DNA from: an uncultured Acholeplasmataceae bacterium
GTDB taxonomy: Bacteria; Bacillota_I; Bacilli_A; Acholeplasmatales; Acholeplasmataceae
Length of the DNA stretch: 34,302 nucleotides
Reading direction: 5' to 3'
Assembly (NCBI GenBank): GCA_927439925.1
Contig: CAKMKF010000160.1
Location: 1 to 34,302 of the forward strand
The translations under genes and the position numbers were made by a program. Positions 17,831 to 26,313 of this stretch are shown one piece after another (within the stretch, counting starts at the first letter, position 1; the number at the start of each line of letters is the position of its first letter). The notes under the pieces were generated by a model. The model was not told where the DNA came from. It was given only the letters and a program-made list of their open reading frames with translations, and did no database searches.

Positions 17831-18322
17831 ATGATAAAACAAGAGTATCAAGAGTTTATTGATATTATAAAAGTCACACTAAATATATATAAAATGAATC
17901 AATCAAAGCGATATATTAAAGATATTCTTGTGCGAACTCTTAGAATGATTGAATCTATATCTCCACTTGATGTTTCAAACAAAGCTCAGGAAAAAGCAAT
18001 TGAAATGGGAATAGAAAAACCTTTATATTACTATAGTTGGTTAGATCAAAACAAATCTAAAGGGATGAAAGATTATGATAGAAGCATTTTTCATTGGGAA
18101 CATTTTTATCCAATAGGTCAACAAGTAAAGGACTTGCTTGCCATTGAACAGCTTACTGATGAGGAGATTTACAACGTCATATCTAAAAATAAAGTATGTT
18201 GGATTCTTAAGGAAGAGAATAAAGAATTAGAGAGAATTGCAAAATCAAATAGACCTAATCCTGCTGATGCTTACAGGAAAGCTAATATAAAGCTCATTGG
18301 TGAAAAACCAAGAATGTGGTAA
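17831..18322 (+). CDS. Hypothetical protein with weak HNH-like features
   Basis: I do not recognise this 163-residue soluble protein with confidence. The start at 17831 is chosen because AAGGAG at 17821-17826 lies four bases upstream; a longer in-frame reading from a TTG at 17768 lacks such a site. The N-terminal 45 residues look helical. The central WEHFYPIGQ (Glu90, His91, Pro94), followed about 30 residues later by KVCWILKEENKEL and then by NRPNPADAYRKANI, recalls the EHxxP and second-helix layout of some HNH-type nucleases. The metal-binding second half of such a motif is not clear, so this is only a suggestion. It stands alone between the third LRR gene and a small DUF4177-like gene, with no sign of a partner antitoxin or methylase. 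Confidence 0.6.
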   Translation: MIKQEYQEFIDIIKVTLNIYKMNQSKRYIKDILVRTLRMIESISPLDVSNKAQEKAIEMGIEKPLYYYSWLDQNKSKGMKDYDRSIFHWEHFYPIGQQVKDLLAIEQLTDEEIYNVISKNKVCWILKEENKELERIAKSNRPNPADAYRKANIKLIGEKPRMW

Positions 18323-18410
18323 GTATTTCAGGACATATAGTTTTTGAAAATTCTATATTTCATTAAATTGTCAAAAGACATTAAAATAAATAAGAAGTTG
18401 GGGAGATATT

Positions 18411-18611
18411 ATGTATAAATATAAAAGTGAAGTTCTAGTAACAACATTTAAATGGATTAAAGAAAGTGCAAGTAAAGAAGATGTGGAAAATCTAGATGAT
18501 TTGATCAACAAAAGAACTACAGAAGGATGGGAATTTGTTTGTTATTCTTATATGCCAAATTCACAGTCTAGTCGAAGTGCTATCTTGGTGACATTTAGAA
18601 TGGAAGAATAG
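18411..18611 (+). CDS. Small DUF4177-like protein
   Basis: This 66-residue protein begins MYKYKSEVL and contains LDDLINKRTTEGWEFVCYSY, which fits the DUF4177 pattern (Y-Y-V strand, then a helix ending in GWE and a further strand). The function of that family is unknown. GGGGAG at 18400-18405 lies five bases before the ATG and supports translation. No signal peptide or membrane segment is seen. It seems to be a single-gene unit, with an AT-rich hairpin and T-run downstream. Confidence 0.7.
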   Translation: MYKYKSEVLVTTFKWIKESASKEDVENLDDLINKRTTEGWEFVCYSYMPNSQSSRSAILVTFRMEE

Positions 18612-18680
18612 AAGACGGAAGAGATTAAAATCATGACGAGTATCAGTATAGATGACTATATTAGATATAATCTCAGGAAT

Positions 18681-18721
18681 TGGTATATTTAATCATCAAT
18701 ATAACCATTCATAATTTTTTT
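18681..18721 (+). terminator. Possible AT-rich terminator after the DUF4177-like gene
   Basis: TGGTATATT pairs with AATATAACCA with one bulge across an eight-base loop, and seven T follow eight bases later. The stem is weak and the T-run is a little far away, so confidence is low. Confidence 0.35.
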
Positions 18722-18739
18722 AGCTAATTCAACCTATAG

Positions 18740-18745
18740 TATAAT
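18740..18745 (+). promoter_or_regulatory. -10 element of the HAD phosphatase gene
   Basis: TATAAT at 18740-18745 is a consensus -10 with no clear -35. Transcription would start near 18752, giving a leader of only about 11 bases in which GGTGA at 18752-18756 is the candidate ribosome site. Confidence 0.5.
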
Positions 18746-18762
18746 GGGAGTGGTGATTCAAT

Positions 18763-19557
18763 ATGAAATTAATAGTTGCAGACCTAGATGGAACTTTAAT
18801 CCACAAAGGGTTTACTAAAGAAACATTAAATACAGTCAAAAAACTACAAGACCAAGGTTTTGTTTTTACGATAGCTACAGGTAGACACATTAGTACTGCT
18901 AAGGATTATGTAAAAGAACTTAATGTTAAGTATCCAGCTATTTATAGTAATGGGGCATATATTTATGATATGGAGAATAATAAAGTTATCTATCAAGCAT
19001 TAATAGATGAATCAACTGCTCTTCAAACGATAAAGATTTGTAATAGTCATCATATGGATTTTATTATATATACCATAGATCATATTTACGCAACCCAAAA
19101 AGCTAAAGATAAAATGATTTCAAGAATTGGTAATTACGATGTAGATGTAGTTAGTGATGAGGAATTAAAAATACATTTAAAAAAAGGCATAATTAAAATT
19201 CTTGTTATTGATGATGATATTGAACAAATTAACAAACTCAGAAAAGAATTAAATCATATTAAGGAAATATACCCGATACAAAGTCAAAAACACTTTTTAG
19301 ATATAGGACACCACTTAGCAAATAAAGGGAATGCATTATCTATATTGGCTAAATACCTAAATGTTTCTCTTAAAGATACTATGGCTATAGGAGATCAGGA
19401 AAACGATATAAAGATGATTCAAGTCGCTGGTGTTGGTGTAGCGATGGGTGATGGAAGTTCATTATTAAAGGATGAAGCGGATTATGTGACTAAATCATTT
19501 GTAGATAATGGGTTTTCATATGCTGTAGAGCAATTCGTTCTAATTAACAAGAAATAG
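18763..19557 (+). CDS. Cof-type HAD-superfamily (IIB) phosphatase
   Basis: This cytosolic phosphatase has 264 residues, the usual length of Cof-type enzymes. All four HAD motifs are visible: DLDGTL with nucleophile Asp7 and Asp9, TIATGR around residues 36-41, Lys188 in NKGNAL, and GDQENDI with Asp211 and Asp215. The cap inserted between motifs II and III is the IIB type. Members dephosphorylate sugar phosphates, nucleotides or cofactors such as pyridoxal phosphate; the substrate cannot be fixed. The gene has its own -10 element and ends before a strong hairpin terminator, so it seems to be separate from the carbohydrate locus that follows. Confidence 0.9.
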   Translation: MKLIVADLDGTLIHKGFTKETLNTVKKLQDQGFVFTIATGRHISTAKDYVKELNVKYPAIYSNGAYIYDMENNKVIYQALIDESTALQTIKICNSHHMDFIIYTIDHIYATQKAKDKMISRIGNYDVDVVSDEELKIHLKKGIIKILVIDDDIEQINKLRKELNHIKEIYPIQSQKHFLDIGHHLANKGNALSILAKYLNVSLKDTMAIGDQENDIKMIQVAGVGVAMGDGSSLLKDEADYVTKSFVDNGFSYAVEQFVLINKK

Positions 19558-19628
19558 TCTTTTTATAGAATGACTGAAAGTTATAGAAATACTAATAATG
19601 GGAAGTACATATCAATCGAATCAATTAT

Positions 19629-19680
19629 AAAGTGGTTTTATACGCGTGATTATACGCGCTAGAAATCCACTTTTTATTTT
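19629..19680 (+). terminator. Strong hairpin terminator after the HAD gene
   Basis: AAAGTGG pairs with CCACTTT, an inner TTT/AAA continues the stem after a T-T mismatch, and two CGCG blocks can pair at the top. A T-rich tail follows. TATACGCG occurs twice within the loop arms. This isolates the HAD gene from the glycan locus. Confidence 0.8.
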
Positions 19681-19726
19681 TATTTATTCAAGAAATGTCA
19701 TATTTTAACGAAAAATATACGATTTT

Positions 19727-19742
19727 AGTTAACCGATTAACT
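19727..19742. promoter_or_regulatory. LacI-family-like operator dyad upstream of the glycan locus
   Basis: AGTTAACCGATTAACT has perfect six-base arms around a central CG, the layout common for LacI-family operators. It ends 39 bases before the -10 of the glycosidase gene. The regulator gene is not in the window. Confidence 0.5.
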
Positions 19743-19750
19743 TTTTTTCA

Positions 19751-19787
19751 TAAAACGCTTTCATTATTCAAATTCTTCATGTATAAT
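19751..19787 (+). promoter_or_regulatory. cre-like site overlapping the promoter of the glycan locus
   Basis: TAAAACGCTTTCA (19751-19763) differs at one position from the symmetric CcpA cre form TGAAARCGYTTTCA. A consensus TATAAT -10 lies at 19782-19787, so the site covers the -35 region. This predicts catabolite repression of the carbohydrate genes. No good -35 is seen, which may mean that an activator is needed. Confidence 0.6.
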
Positions 19788-19818
19788 GAGGGCGATAATA
19801 ACAGTAAAGGGTGAAAAT

Positions 19819-22641
19819 ATGAAGAATATAAGGAAATATTTATTTATCGTTTTAGCTATCATTGGCTCAATTATACTGATTGGTTGTAAAACTGAAGCAA
19901 CTGCAGAACTCATCATCTCAGGAGATTATAAGGAAACCTACTATCTCAATCAATCATTTGATCCAGAGGGTTTAATCGTCACTTACAAGAGTGGTGACTT
20001 AGAAGAAGTTGTTACTGATTATGAGGTCAGTGGTTTTAATTCATCTGTAGTAGGGCAATCAACTGTCACTATTACATACTTAGAAACAAGCGCTTCTTTT
20101 TCTGTTTCTATTCTTTTTGGTGTTCAAAGTTCAACAGAACTAAAGATCTATGATATGCCAGATATATTAAAGTCATCAAGTCGATATGAAATACTCGTTG
20201 AGGAATCACCATTATTTGTTCATGAGACATTGGTGAATCATGCTAGAAGCTTTACATGGGTGAATTCAACTTCTTATACATCAGTAGCAACCTTTGATTT
20301 CTTAGGTAAGGTGCATGTCAAAATAAACATACTAGATGATTATGTAGTTACGAAAGCTACTGTTCATCCTCTAGTCTATGATATTGATGTTACAGTTACG
20401 GATAACTCGATTGAATTTTATTTAGAGTATCCAGCTAACTACACCATTCAGTTAAATGATCCAATCCCACAAACTGCACCTAATGGTTCAGTCATTCAAG
20501 AAGCGATTCATTTATTTGCGAATCCTATTGAAGAAGATCCTATTACAGAAGCAGAAGCCTTATTAGATGACGATATCATCTATATCGGTCCAGGTGTTTG
20601 GAAAACAGACACAATCCCATTAGAATCTGGTCAAACAGTTTATATTGCGGGTGGAGCGTTAGTTTATGGTCAGTTTAACATGTATGAACTATCGGATGTC
20701 ACGATTCGTGGCAGAGGAATTATTGCTGGTGAAATATACCCAAGAATGGAAGCTTCTCAACGTGCTATTCCAATAGAACTACAAAGAAGTGAAAATATAA
20801 CAATTGAAGGAATAATCTTCTTAGATCCTGCTGGATGGACCATCCATGCGCAGGAATCTAATAATATCTTAATCGATAACATTAAGATTATTACTGCAAG
20901 ACCTAATGGAGATGGAATCTCTATTCAGTCTGGTGAAGATGTAGTGGTTAGAAATTCGTTTGTTAGAACTTGGGATGACTCACTTGTTGTTAAAAACACT
21001 AATAATCAATCTACTAAAAATATCTTATTTACCAACAACATCTTATGGACAGACTTAGCACAGTCTATGGAAGTTGGTTATGAAGCTTATGGTCCAAGAA
21101 TGGAAAATATCGTCTTTGAAGATATTACAGTTCTTCATAACTATCATAAAGCAGTCATGAGTATTCATAATGCCGATCAAGCAGATATAGATACTGTCAT
21201 ATTTAGAAATATCACGATTGAAAATGCTTATCAAGTTGGAGATATTTGGACTGAGTCATATGAAAACTTTTATATCGATTTAACGATTGGATATAATGCA
21301 GACTGGTCGAAGTCACAATTCGAACGTGGAACGATTAAAAATGTTTACTTTGAAAATATTAAAGTGATTAATGATAAAAAAATTGGTAGTACTGAATCTG
21401 ATTTAGTCATTCGCATGAATGGATTTGATGCGAATAAAAATATCAGTAATGTTTACTTTAAAGATGTTGACTTCCATGGAACACCAATTACATCAACTTC
21501 ACAAATCAATTCAAACAGTTTCGTATCCAATGTAGTCATTGAATCATCAAACGCACCTACAGGTGCACACGTGTATCATTATTACGAACTTGAATTAGGT
21601 GATTATTACGTTGTTGATAAAGAAGTTATTCCAGCAAGAGTTCAAGAAGCGATAGAAATTCCAGAGTTTTCAATCTCACGTATAGAACCACCTTATGCAG
21701 GTACTAAAATTGAAGGTGACTTTGAAGTGCGTGCAACTTATGGTGTAACCACGCAAGACTGGGGTGGAGCACAAACAGAAGATCATGAATTACCAGGATT
21801 TGAAGTTGCTAATGTTTTAGTAGATGATGACTCTATGTGGATTGCTAATGAATGGATGGAAGGTGCTACTAGAGCAGACTATGTTGCATTATCGGTTATG
21901 TTTGATCAAGCACATAAAGTCGGATCGATTAGACTTTATGGAGACCCTGACTCGATGTATTTCCAAACTCAAAACATTTCAGTCTATGCAGCAACCAGTA
22001 TCAGTCAAACAACAGGATTACCAGTATTTTCGAAGAGACTAAATGGTGAAGACTATGAGTTCTCACCATCCAAGAATAATTATGTGGATATAAGACTTGC
22101 CCCGGGTGATTATATAGCAGTACAACTAAGATTTTATGGATATGAAGGTGCTATATACGCAAACGAACCATTCTTAAGATATATTGAGTTTTTCCCTGCA
22201 TCGCTAACTTTTGGTAAAACACCTTATGCAAGTGCTTATGAAGATGTCTATAATCCTGAAAAGTTAACAGATGGAGATATCACAACCTATTTTGAATCGA
22301 GAAAGAATGTATGGCCAGGTTGGATTATTGTTGATATGGGTTCAAGCTATGAAGTGAGAATCATTAATCTTCATTTACCTCCATTATCAAGTTGGCCAAA
22401 TAGAACTCAAACCATTGAGATTAAATACTCTTTACAAGCAGAAACCAATATCAATTCACCAAATTGGGTGAACCTCTTTGAAGGACCTAGACAGTATCTA
22501 TTCGATTCTAGTCAAGGTAATATGGTTTCTATCCAGCTCCCAGAAGGAGTGGATATGCGTTCAATTATTTTAATTGTTACTGGAAATACCGCTCCAGGTG
22601 GATTTGGAGCACAGTTCTCTGAAATCAGTATTTACGAGTAG
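19819..22641 (+). CDS. Beta-helix glycoside hydrolase lipoprotein, clan GH-N-like (GH28/GH49 type)
   Basis: The ATG at 19819 follows AAGGGTG at 19807-19813; an in-frame ATG at 19786 lies within the -10 box and cannot be used. Lipobox LIGC (Cys23) anchors this 940-residue protein outside the membrane. A group-3 Ig-like domain spans about 30-105. Residues about 240-590 form a right-handed beta-helix with repeated strands such as ITIEGI, ILIDNI and ILFTNNI. Asp365 in NGDGIS and Asp386-Asp387 in TWDDS are 21 and 22 residues apart, the spacing of the catalytic trio of GH28. No GH28-like GHG histidine follows, and the stretch after DD resembles GH49 dextranases. Two C-terminal parts resemble F5/8 type C carbohydrate-binding domains, the last with GDITTYFES and PGWIIVDMG. 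An endo- or exo-glycosidase acting outside the cell is likely; the linkage is unresolved. Confidence 0.78.
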   Translation: MKNIRKYLFIVLAIIGSIILIGCKTEATAELIISGDYKETYYLNQSFDPEGLIVTYKSGDLEEVVTDYEVSGFNSSVVGQSTVTITYLETSASFSVSILFGVQSSTELKIYDMPDILKSSSRYEILVEESPLFVHETLVNHARSFTWVNSTSYTSVATFDFLGKVHVKINILDDYVVTKATVHPLVYDIDVTVTDNSIEFYLEYPANYTIQLNDPIPQTAPNGSVIQEAIHLFANPIEEDPITEAEALLDDDIIYIGPGVWKTDTIPLESGQTVYIAGGALVYGQFNMYELSDVTIRGRGIIAGEIYPRMEASQRAIPIELQRSENITIEGIIFLDPAGWTIHAQESNNILIDNIKIITARPNGDGISIQSGEDVVVRNSFVRTWDDSLVVKNTNNQSTKNILFTNNILWTDLAQSMEVGYEAYGPRMENIVFEDITVLHNYHKAVMSIHNADQADIDTVIFRNITIENAYQVGDIWTESYENFYIDLTIGYNADWSKSQFERGTIKNVYFENIKVINDKKIGSTESDLVIRMNGFDANKNISNVYFKDVDFHGTPITSTSQINSNSFVSNVVIESSNAPTGAHVYHYYELELGDYYVVDKEVIPARVQEAIEIPEFSISRIEPPYAGTKIEGDFEVRATYGVTTQDWGGAQTEDHELPGFEVANVLVDDDSMWIANEWMEGATRADYVALSVMFDQAHKVGSIRLYGDPDSMYFQTQNISVYAATSISQTTGLPVFSKRLNGEDYEFSPSKNNYVDIRLAPGDYIAVQLRFYGYEGAIYANEPFLRYIEFFPASLTFGKTPYASAYEDVYNPEKLTDGDITTYFESRKNVWPGWIIVDMGSSYEVRIINLHLPPLSSWPNRTQTIEIKYSLQAETNINSPNWVNLFEGPRQYLFDSSQGNMVSIQLPEGVDMRSIILIVTGNTAPGGFGAQFSEISIYE

Positions 22642-22690
22642 TTTAAATTCGTTCAAAACGGCTGATAGTAGCCTCAAAAATAAGAAAAAT

Positions 22691-22710
22691 CATGTAAACT
22701 ATCTTACATG
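22691..22710 (+). other. Seven-base-pair hairpin directly before the ribosome site
   Basis: CATGTAA and TTACATG form a perfect hairpin with a six-base loop, ending four bases before the GGGAG ribosome site (22715-22719) of the next gene. No T-run follows, so it is not a terminator. It may affect translation or RNA stability between the two genes. Confidence 0.5.
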
Positions 22711-22724
22711 TCTTGGGAGAAAAT

Positions 22725-25700
22725 ATGAGAAAAATAAGTATGAAAACTTTTGGAGTACTTCTCTTGTTACTGACAGTATTTGTTCTTGTCAGTTGCAAAC
22801 CTGAAGATCCTACAGTTGTAGACCCAACTGTAACGTTTGACGTTACATTTAATGCTGACAATGGGACAACGAATGTCGTTGTCGAAGTAGAAGAAGGTGG
22901 AGTCGTTGCAAGACCTACAGATCCTGCAAAAACTGGATTTACTTTCGATAATTGGTATTTAGGAGAAACTGTTTATGTCTTTAGCACTCCAGTGACTGCA
23001 GACATTACATTAACTGCTAAATATACTGCTGTTGTAGTAACCAATTACACAGTATCATTCGATTCTGTTGGAGGTAGCGCAGTTTCTTCACAAACTGTAG
23101 CATCCGGAGGATTAGCTACATTACCAACTGCACCAGAGAAAGCTTTCTTTAGTTTTGATGGTTGGCTATTAAATGGTGAACCATTTGAATTCACAGAAAC
23201 AGTGACTGCTAATATCAATTTAACTGCAAAATACAGTTTCATCGGTATTCCTGATTCACCACTATATATGGGTAGAATTTATAATGAAGATTTCGATCAA
23301 CTCATTAATCCATTTACATCAGGAACAATCACTTCAGGAATCGTTGAAAATGCAGAAGTTTCTGCAGATCAACCATATATTTCAGTTGGATATTCAGGCG
23401 AAATTGGTAATAATGCAGATGGTGCACTATGGAAACAAGCTGGTAGCCAAAATGGTTCAGCACCTGTATTCCAATACTTAGTATTAAGATTAAGAGGAAC
23501 ACACGGGGCATCTATTGAAGATTTATCTATTGGATTTAGACTTGATGATAATCATGATTTATTAGTAGTTCCTCTAATTGAAACATTTGATCCAGATTTA
23601 GAAAATAACGTTCGTGAACTAGATGACACATGGCATAATTACGTCATTAGTATTACAGATACACTAGATGGTAAAGATTATGTTGGAAAAACTGGATACA
23701 CTGATGTTGCTGCATCAGGTATCATGGTTGGTTTCCATTTAATGAATACGAATCCTGATGGTAGTGGTATCTTAGAAATTAAAGATGCTTACTATTCAAA
23801 GACACCAAATCCAATCTTCCCTTACGAAGGTAGTGACTATTCACAAAATAGAGACTACTGGAGTGGAACTGTTGGTGTTCAAGTTGGTTCCTATGTAACA
23901 GTAGAACCTACTGGCCATTACGGTGAATTTTTAGCAGCTGATGTCAATACTGATAACACACATTTAGTGCTTCGTATGAGACAAGAAGCACCTGGAATAC
24001 TAGATATCACTGATTTAAGTGTAGCTCCAGTATTTGAAGATGGTACTGTTGGTACTCCGACATCATTTGCAGATCTAACAGATCTTCCAGAAGGTTTAGG
24101 CAGTGGATGGTTAAATGTTACGATTCCATTTGCAGAAATTTATGATGGAGAGTTAGTCATTGCTGGTTATAAATTAATCAATGGTGGAGATGTAGCAGTT
24201 TCTATTTCACAATCCTTCTTATCTTATTTAGGAGATTATGAAGCAGTATCTTATCCAACACTAAATTTAGAAGATGTATTGATTTATGATAATTTCAATA
24301 GAGCAACAGTTGGTACAACAGCACAATGGACTGCAGACAACCAAGTTGCTTTAGATAATGGATTTACTTATTTAATTTCTTATTCAGGTTTATATGCATC
24401 AACAATTGGTGATGGAAATATTACCTTTGATTCAACAGGTGGTGGTTTCGTTAGTTATAAAGTACATTCAACAACCAAAGCAAATTTAAATGAATACCGC
24501 TATATGGTTCTTAAATACAAATTAAACGATGGAGCAACTCTTAATGATTTAAGAATGTCTTTATTAGACTTTAATGATCAAGGCACAGCTGTGATTTATG
24601 CAAATCAATGGGTTGCTGGACTTGGGCTACCTTCTATTCCTGAAGATATGGGTACTTATCCTTATCAAGATGGCGAATGGACTTACTTAATTGTAGACCT
24701 AGACTTAACAGAAGGTTATAAGACTGATGTCGCTGGATTTGAATTATATTACACAGGTTCATCAATTTCATTTGACGCAATCTTCTTTGCTAACCCTATT
24801 TCAGAATTAGATACTACATCAGAATTTGTATGGGCTACTTTTGAAGGTCTTGCATTAGGATCTGCACAAGATAAAGTCAGTGACAACCAATGGTGGGCAA
24901 ATGTTTATGATTCAGCAACGACTATAGTTGCTGATGGTGAAGCTAACCAAGCATTAAGAGTTGATGGTACTGGTTATGCACAATATCATACAGCATCTAA
25001 AGGTGTAGGACGTTATCTAGCCTTTGATTTAAAGATTGAAAATCCAGGAACAATCGTTTCATTTAGAGTTGGACCAACTGGTGCACCTCTATGGGCAAAA
25101 GATGGACAATTGATTCTTGAAAATGGAACACCTATGATCGTGAATAACGATGGAGCTTGGCACCATTACGTCATTGACTGGGTAGCAAGTGGACTATCTT
25201 TAACTGACACAATCGGTTTCCACGCAAGTGATGGAGAAATCTATTTACTTGATAACCTAGCTTGGTATAACGAAAATCCTTACTTTGATGGAGAACTCGT
25301 TTGGGGTACTTGGGACGGATTTGTTGTAGGTGACGCGAACGGTCAAGTTAGTGATAACCAATGGTGGGCAAATAATTATGGTACACCATCAACATTTGTA
25401 AGTGTAACAGATAACATGTGGTTAAAATTAGATGCAAGCACTGCATATGTTCAATATCATACAGCAGTCAAAGCGAAACCAAGATTTATCGCTTTCGATA
25501 TTAAAGTAGAAGCTGCAGGTAGTCTAGGTATCAATTTAGGTGGTGTTCATAAATGGAATGCTGAACTACTTGGCTTAGATGGTAATCCAATTACATTACC
25601 AGCAGTAGGTGAAACAGGAAGAGTTGTTATAGATGCAGAACTTTCAGGACTCGCTTACTCAGATGAATTTGGTATTCAAGCTAATGATGGTGCAGTCTAT

Positions 25701-26207
25701 TATATTGATAATCTATCCTTCCAATGGTTAGATCCAAATAAAGGAACTTACCCATTATTAGAAGAAAACTTTGATGTTACTCCAACAAACGATGGTATTA
25801 CATATTGGTGGGGCGATTGGGGTAATGTTTTAAATGGTCAAATCGAACTAATTACAACAGACTACAAAGTCGTACGTTTTGGATCTCCTATGATCGCGAA
25901 TGCAATGTTTATTTCATTTGATGTTAAGTTATCAGATGGTGGAAATGCAGATACATTTAGAATTGAACTAGGCGATGGAAATGTTGTTAACTACTCAACA
26001 TTAATTACTGATGGTGTAGCTACAGCTATCACTACTGACTTTATGACTGTTAGAATTAATCTAGCAGATTATGTAACAAACTTAAGTGGTTTACAAGTTT
26101 TAGGATTCCATATTAACAATGGTGGTGTCATCGTTGACAATTTAGTAGTCAGTGTTGATACAATCGGTTATCAAATGAATATCTTCAATGATGTTCCAGT
26201 ATCATAA
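22725..26207 (+). CDS. Giant modular lipoprotein with InlB repeats and carbohydrate-binding-like modules
   Basis: The start at 22725 follows GGGAG at 22715-22719. Lipobox LVSC (Cys24) predicts lipid anchoring of this 1160-residue protein. Residues about 40-170 contain two InlB B-repeats (Listeria-Bacteroides type), recognisable by GFTFDNWY and FFSFDGWL and by LTAKY endings. The rest seems to be about six beta-sandwich modules of 145-180 residues, starting near residues 182, 366, 518, 702, 859 and 1011. Modules four and five share VSDNQWWAN and AxYVQYHTA-like blocks, and later ones share IDNL and LLDNLAW strands. No catalytic motif is seen. The context suggests a surface glycan-binding protein working with the glycosidase upstream and the transporter downstream. 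The binding role is inference; the module boundaries are approximate. Confidence 0.8.
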   Translation: MRKISMKTFGVLLLLLTVFVLVSCKPEDPTVVDPTVTFDVTFNADNGTTNVVVEVEEGGVVARPTDPAKTGFTFDNWYLGETVYVFSTPVTADITLTAKYTAVVVTNYTVSFDSVGGSAVSSQTVASGGLATLPTAPEKAFFSFDGWLLNGEPFEFTETVTANINLTAKYSFIGIPDSPLYMGRIYNEDFDQLINPFTSGTITSGIVENAEVSADQPYISVGYSGEIGNNADGALWKQAGSQNGSAPVFQYLVLRLRGTHGASIEDLSIGFRLDDNHDLLVVPLIETFDPDLENNVRELDDTWHNYVISITDTLDGKDYVGKTGYTDVAASGIMVGFHLMNTNPDGSGILEIKDAYYSKTPNPIFPYEGSDYSQNRDYWSGTVGVQVGSYVTVEPTGHYGEFLAADVNTDNTHLVLRMRQEAPGILDITDLSVAPVFEDGTVGTPTSFADLTDLPEGLGSGWLNVTIPFAEIYDGELVIAGYKLINGGDVAVSISQSFLSYLGDYEAVSYPTLNLEDVLIYDNFNRATVGTTAQWTADNQVALDNGFTYLISYSGLYASTIGDGNITFDSTGGGFVSYKVHSTTKANLNEYRYMVLKYKLNDGATLNDLRMSLLDFNDQGTAVIYANQWVAGLGLPSIPEDMGTYPYQDGEWTYLIVDLDLTEGYKTDVAGFELYYTGSSISFDAIFFANPISELDTTSEFVWATFEGLALGSAQDKVSDNQWWANVYDSATTIVADGEANQALRVDGTGYAQYHTASKGVGRYLAFDLKIENPGTIVSFRVGPTGAPLWAKDGQLILENGTPMIVNNDGAWHHYVIDWVASGLSLTDTIGFHASDGEIYLLDNLAWYNENPYFDGELVWGTWDGFVVGDANGQVSDNQWWANNYGTPSTFVSVTDNMWLKLDASTAYVQYHTAVKAKPRFIAFDIKVEAAGSLGINLGGVHKWNAELLGLDGNPITLPAVGETGRVVIDAELSGLAYSDEFGIQANDGAVYYIDNLSFQWLDPNKGTYPLLEENFDVTPTNDGITYWWGDWGNVLNGQIELITTDYKVVRFGSPMIANAMFISFDVKLSDGGNADTFRIELGDGNVVNYSTLITDGVATAITTDFMTVRINLADYVTNLSGLQVLGFHINNGGVIVDNLVVSVDTIGYQMNIFNDVPVS

Positions 26208-26227
26208 AAATTAAAGAGACATAAGAG

Positions 26228-26260
26228 GATTACTTCCCTTCGACTTGAAGGGAAGTAATC
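26228..26260 (+). terminator. Perfect 14-bp hairpin (attenuator or terminator) before the binding-protein gene
   Basis: GATTACTTCCCTTC and GAAGGGAAGTAATC are perfect complements around a five-base loop. A run of five T follows at 26266-26270, supplied by the left arm of the next inverted repeat. It lies 20 bases after the giant lipoprotein stop. It could be a full terminator, a partial one, or a 3'-end stabiliser. Confidence 0.65.
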
Positions 26261-26301
26261 TAATGTTTTTATTGCATGCGTGGTGTACAATAAAAACATT
26301 A
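26261..26301. repeat. Second perfect 14-bp inverted repeat ending on the ribosome site
   Basis: TAATGTTTTTATTG (26261-26274) and CAATAAAAACATTA (26288-26301) are exact reverse complements with a 13-base spacer. It begins at the base after the first hairpin, and its last base is the first base of the AGGAG ribosome site. TACAAT at 26286-26291 overlaps the right arm and could be a -10 element. Confidence 0.75.
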
Positions 26302-26313
26302 GGAGATAAGAAA

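Noticed and set aside
18740-18763. Leaderless transcription of the HAD phosphatase gene
   Set aside because: The predicted start still leaves about 11 bases with a GGTGA ribosome site, so a short leader is more likely than none.
19819-22641. Pectinase (polygalacturonase) assignment for the beta-helix enzyme
   Set aside because: The Asp trio fits GH28, but the GH28 histidine block is not seen, and the linked GH65 and MalE-type genes point to glucosides instead of galacturonate.
26245-26313. Upstream in-frame start of the sugar-binding protein within the inverted repeats
   Set aside because: It would put 23 hydrophilic residues before the lysine-rich lipoprotein signal peptide and has no ribosome site outside the hairpin; the ATG at 26314 is preceded by AGGAG.
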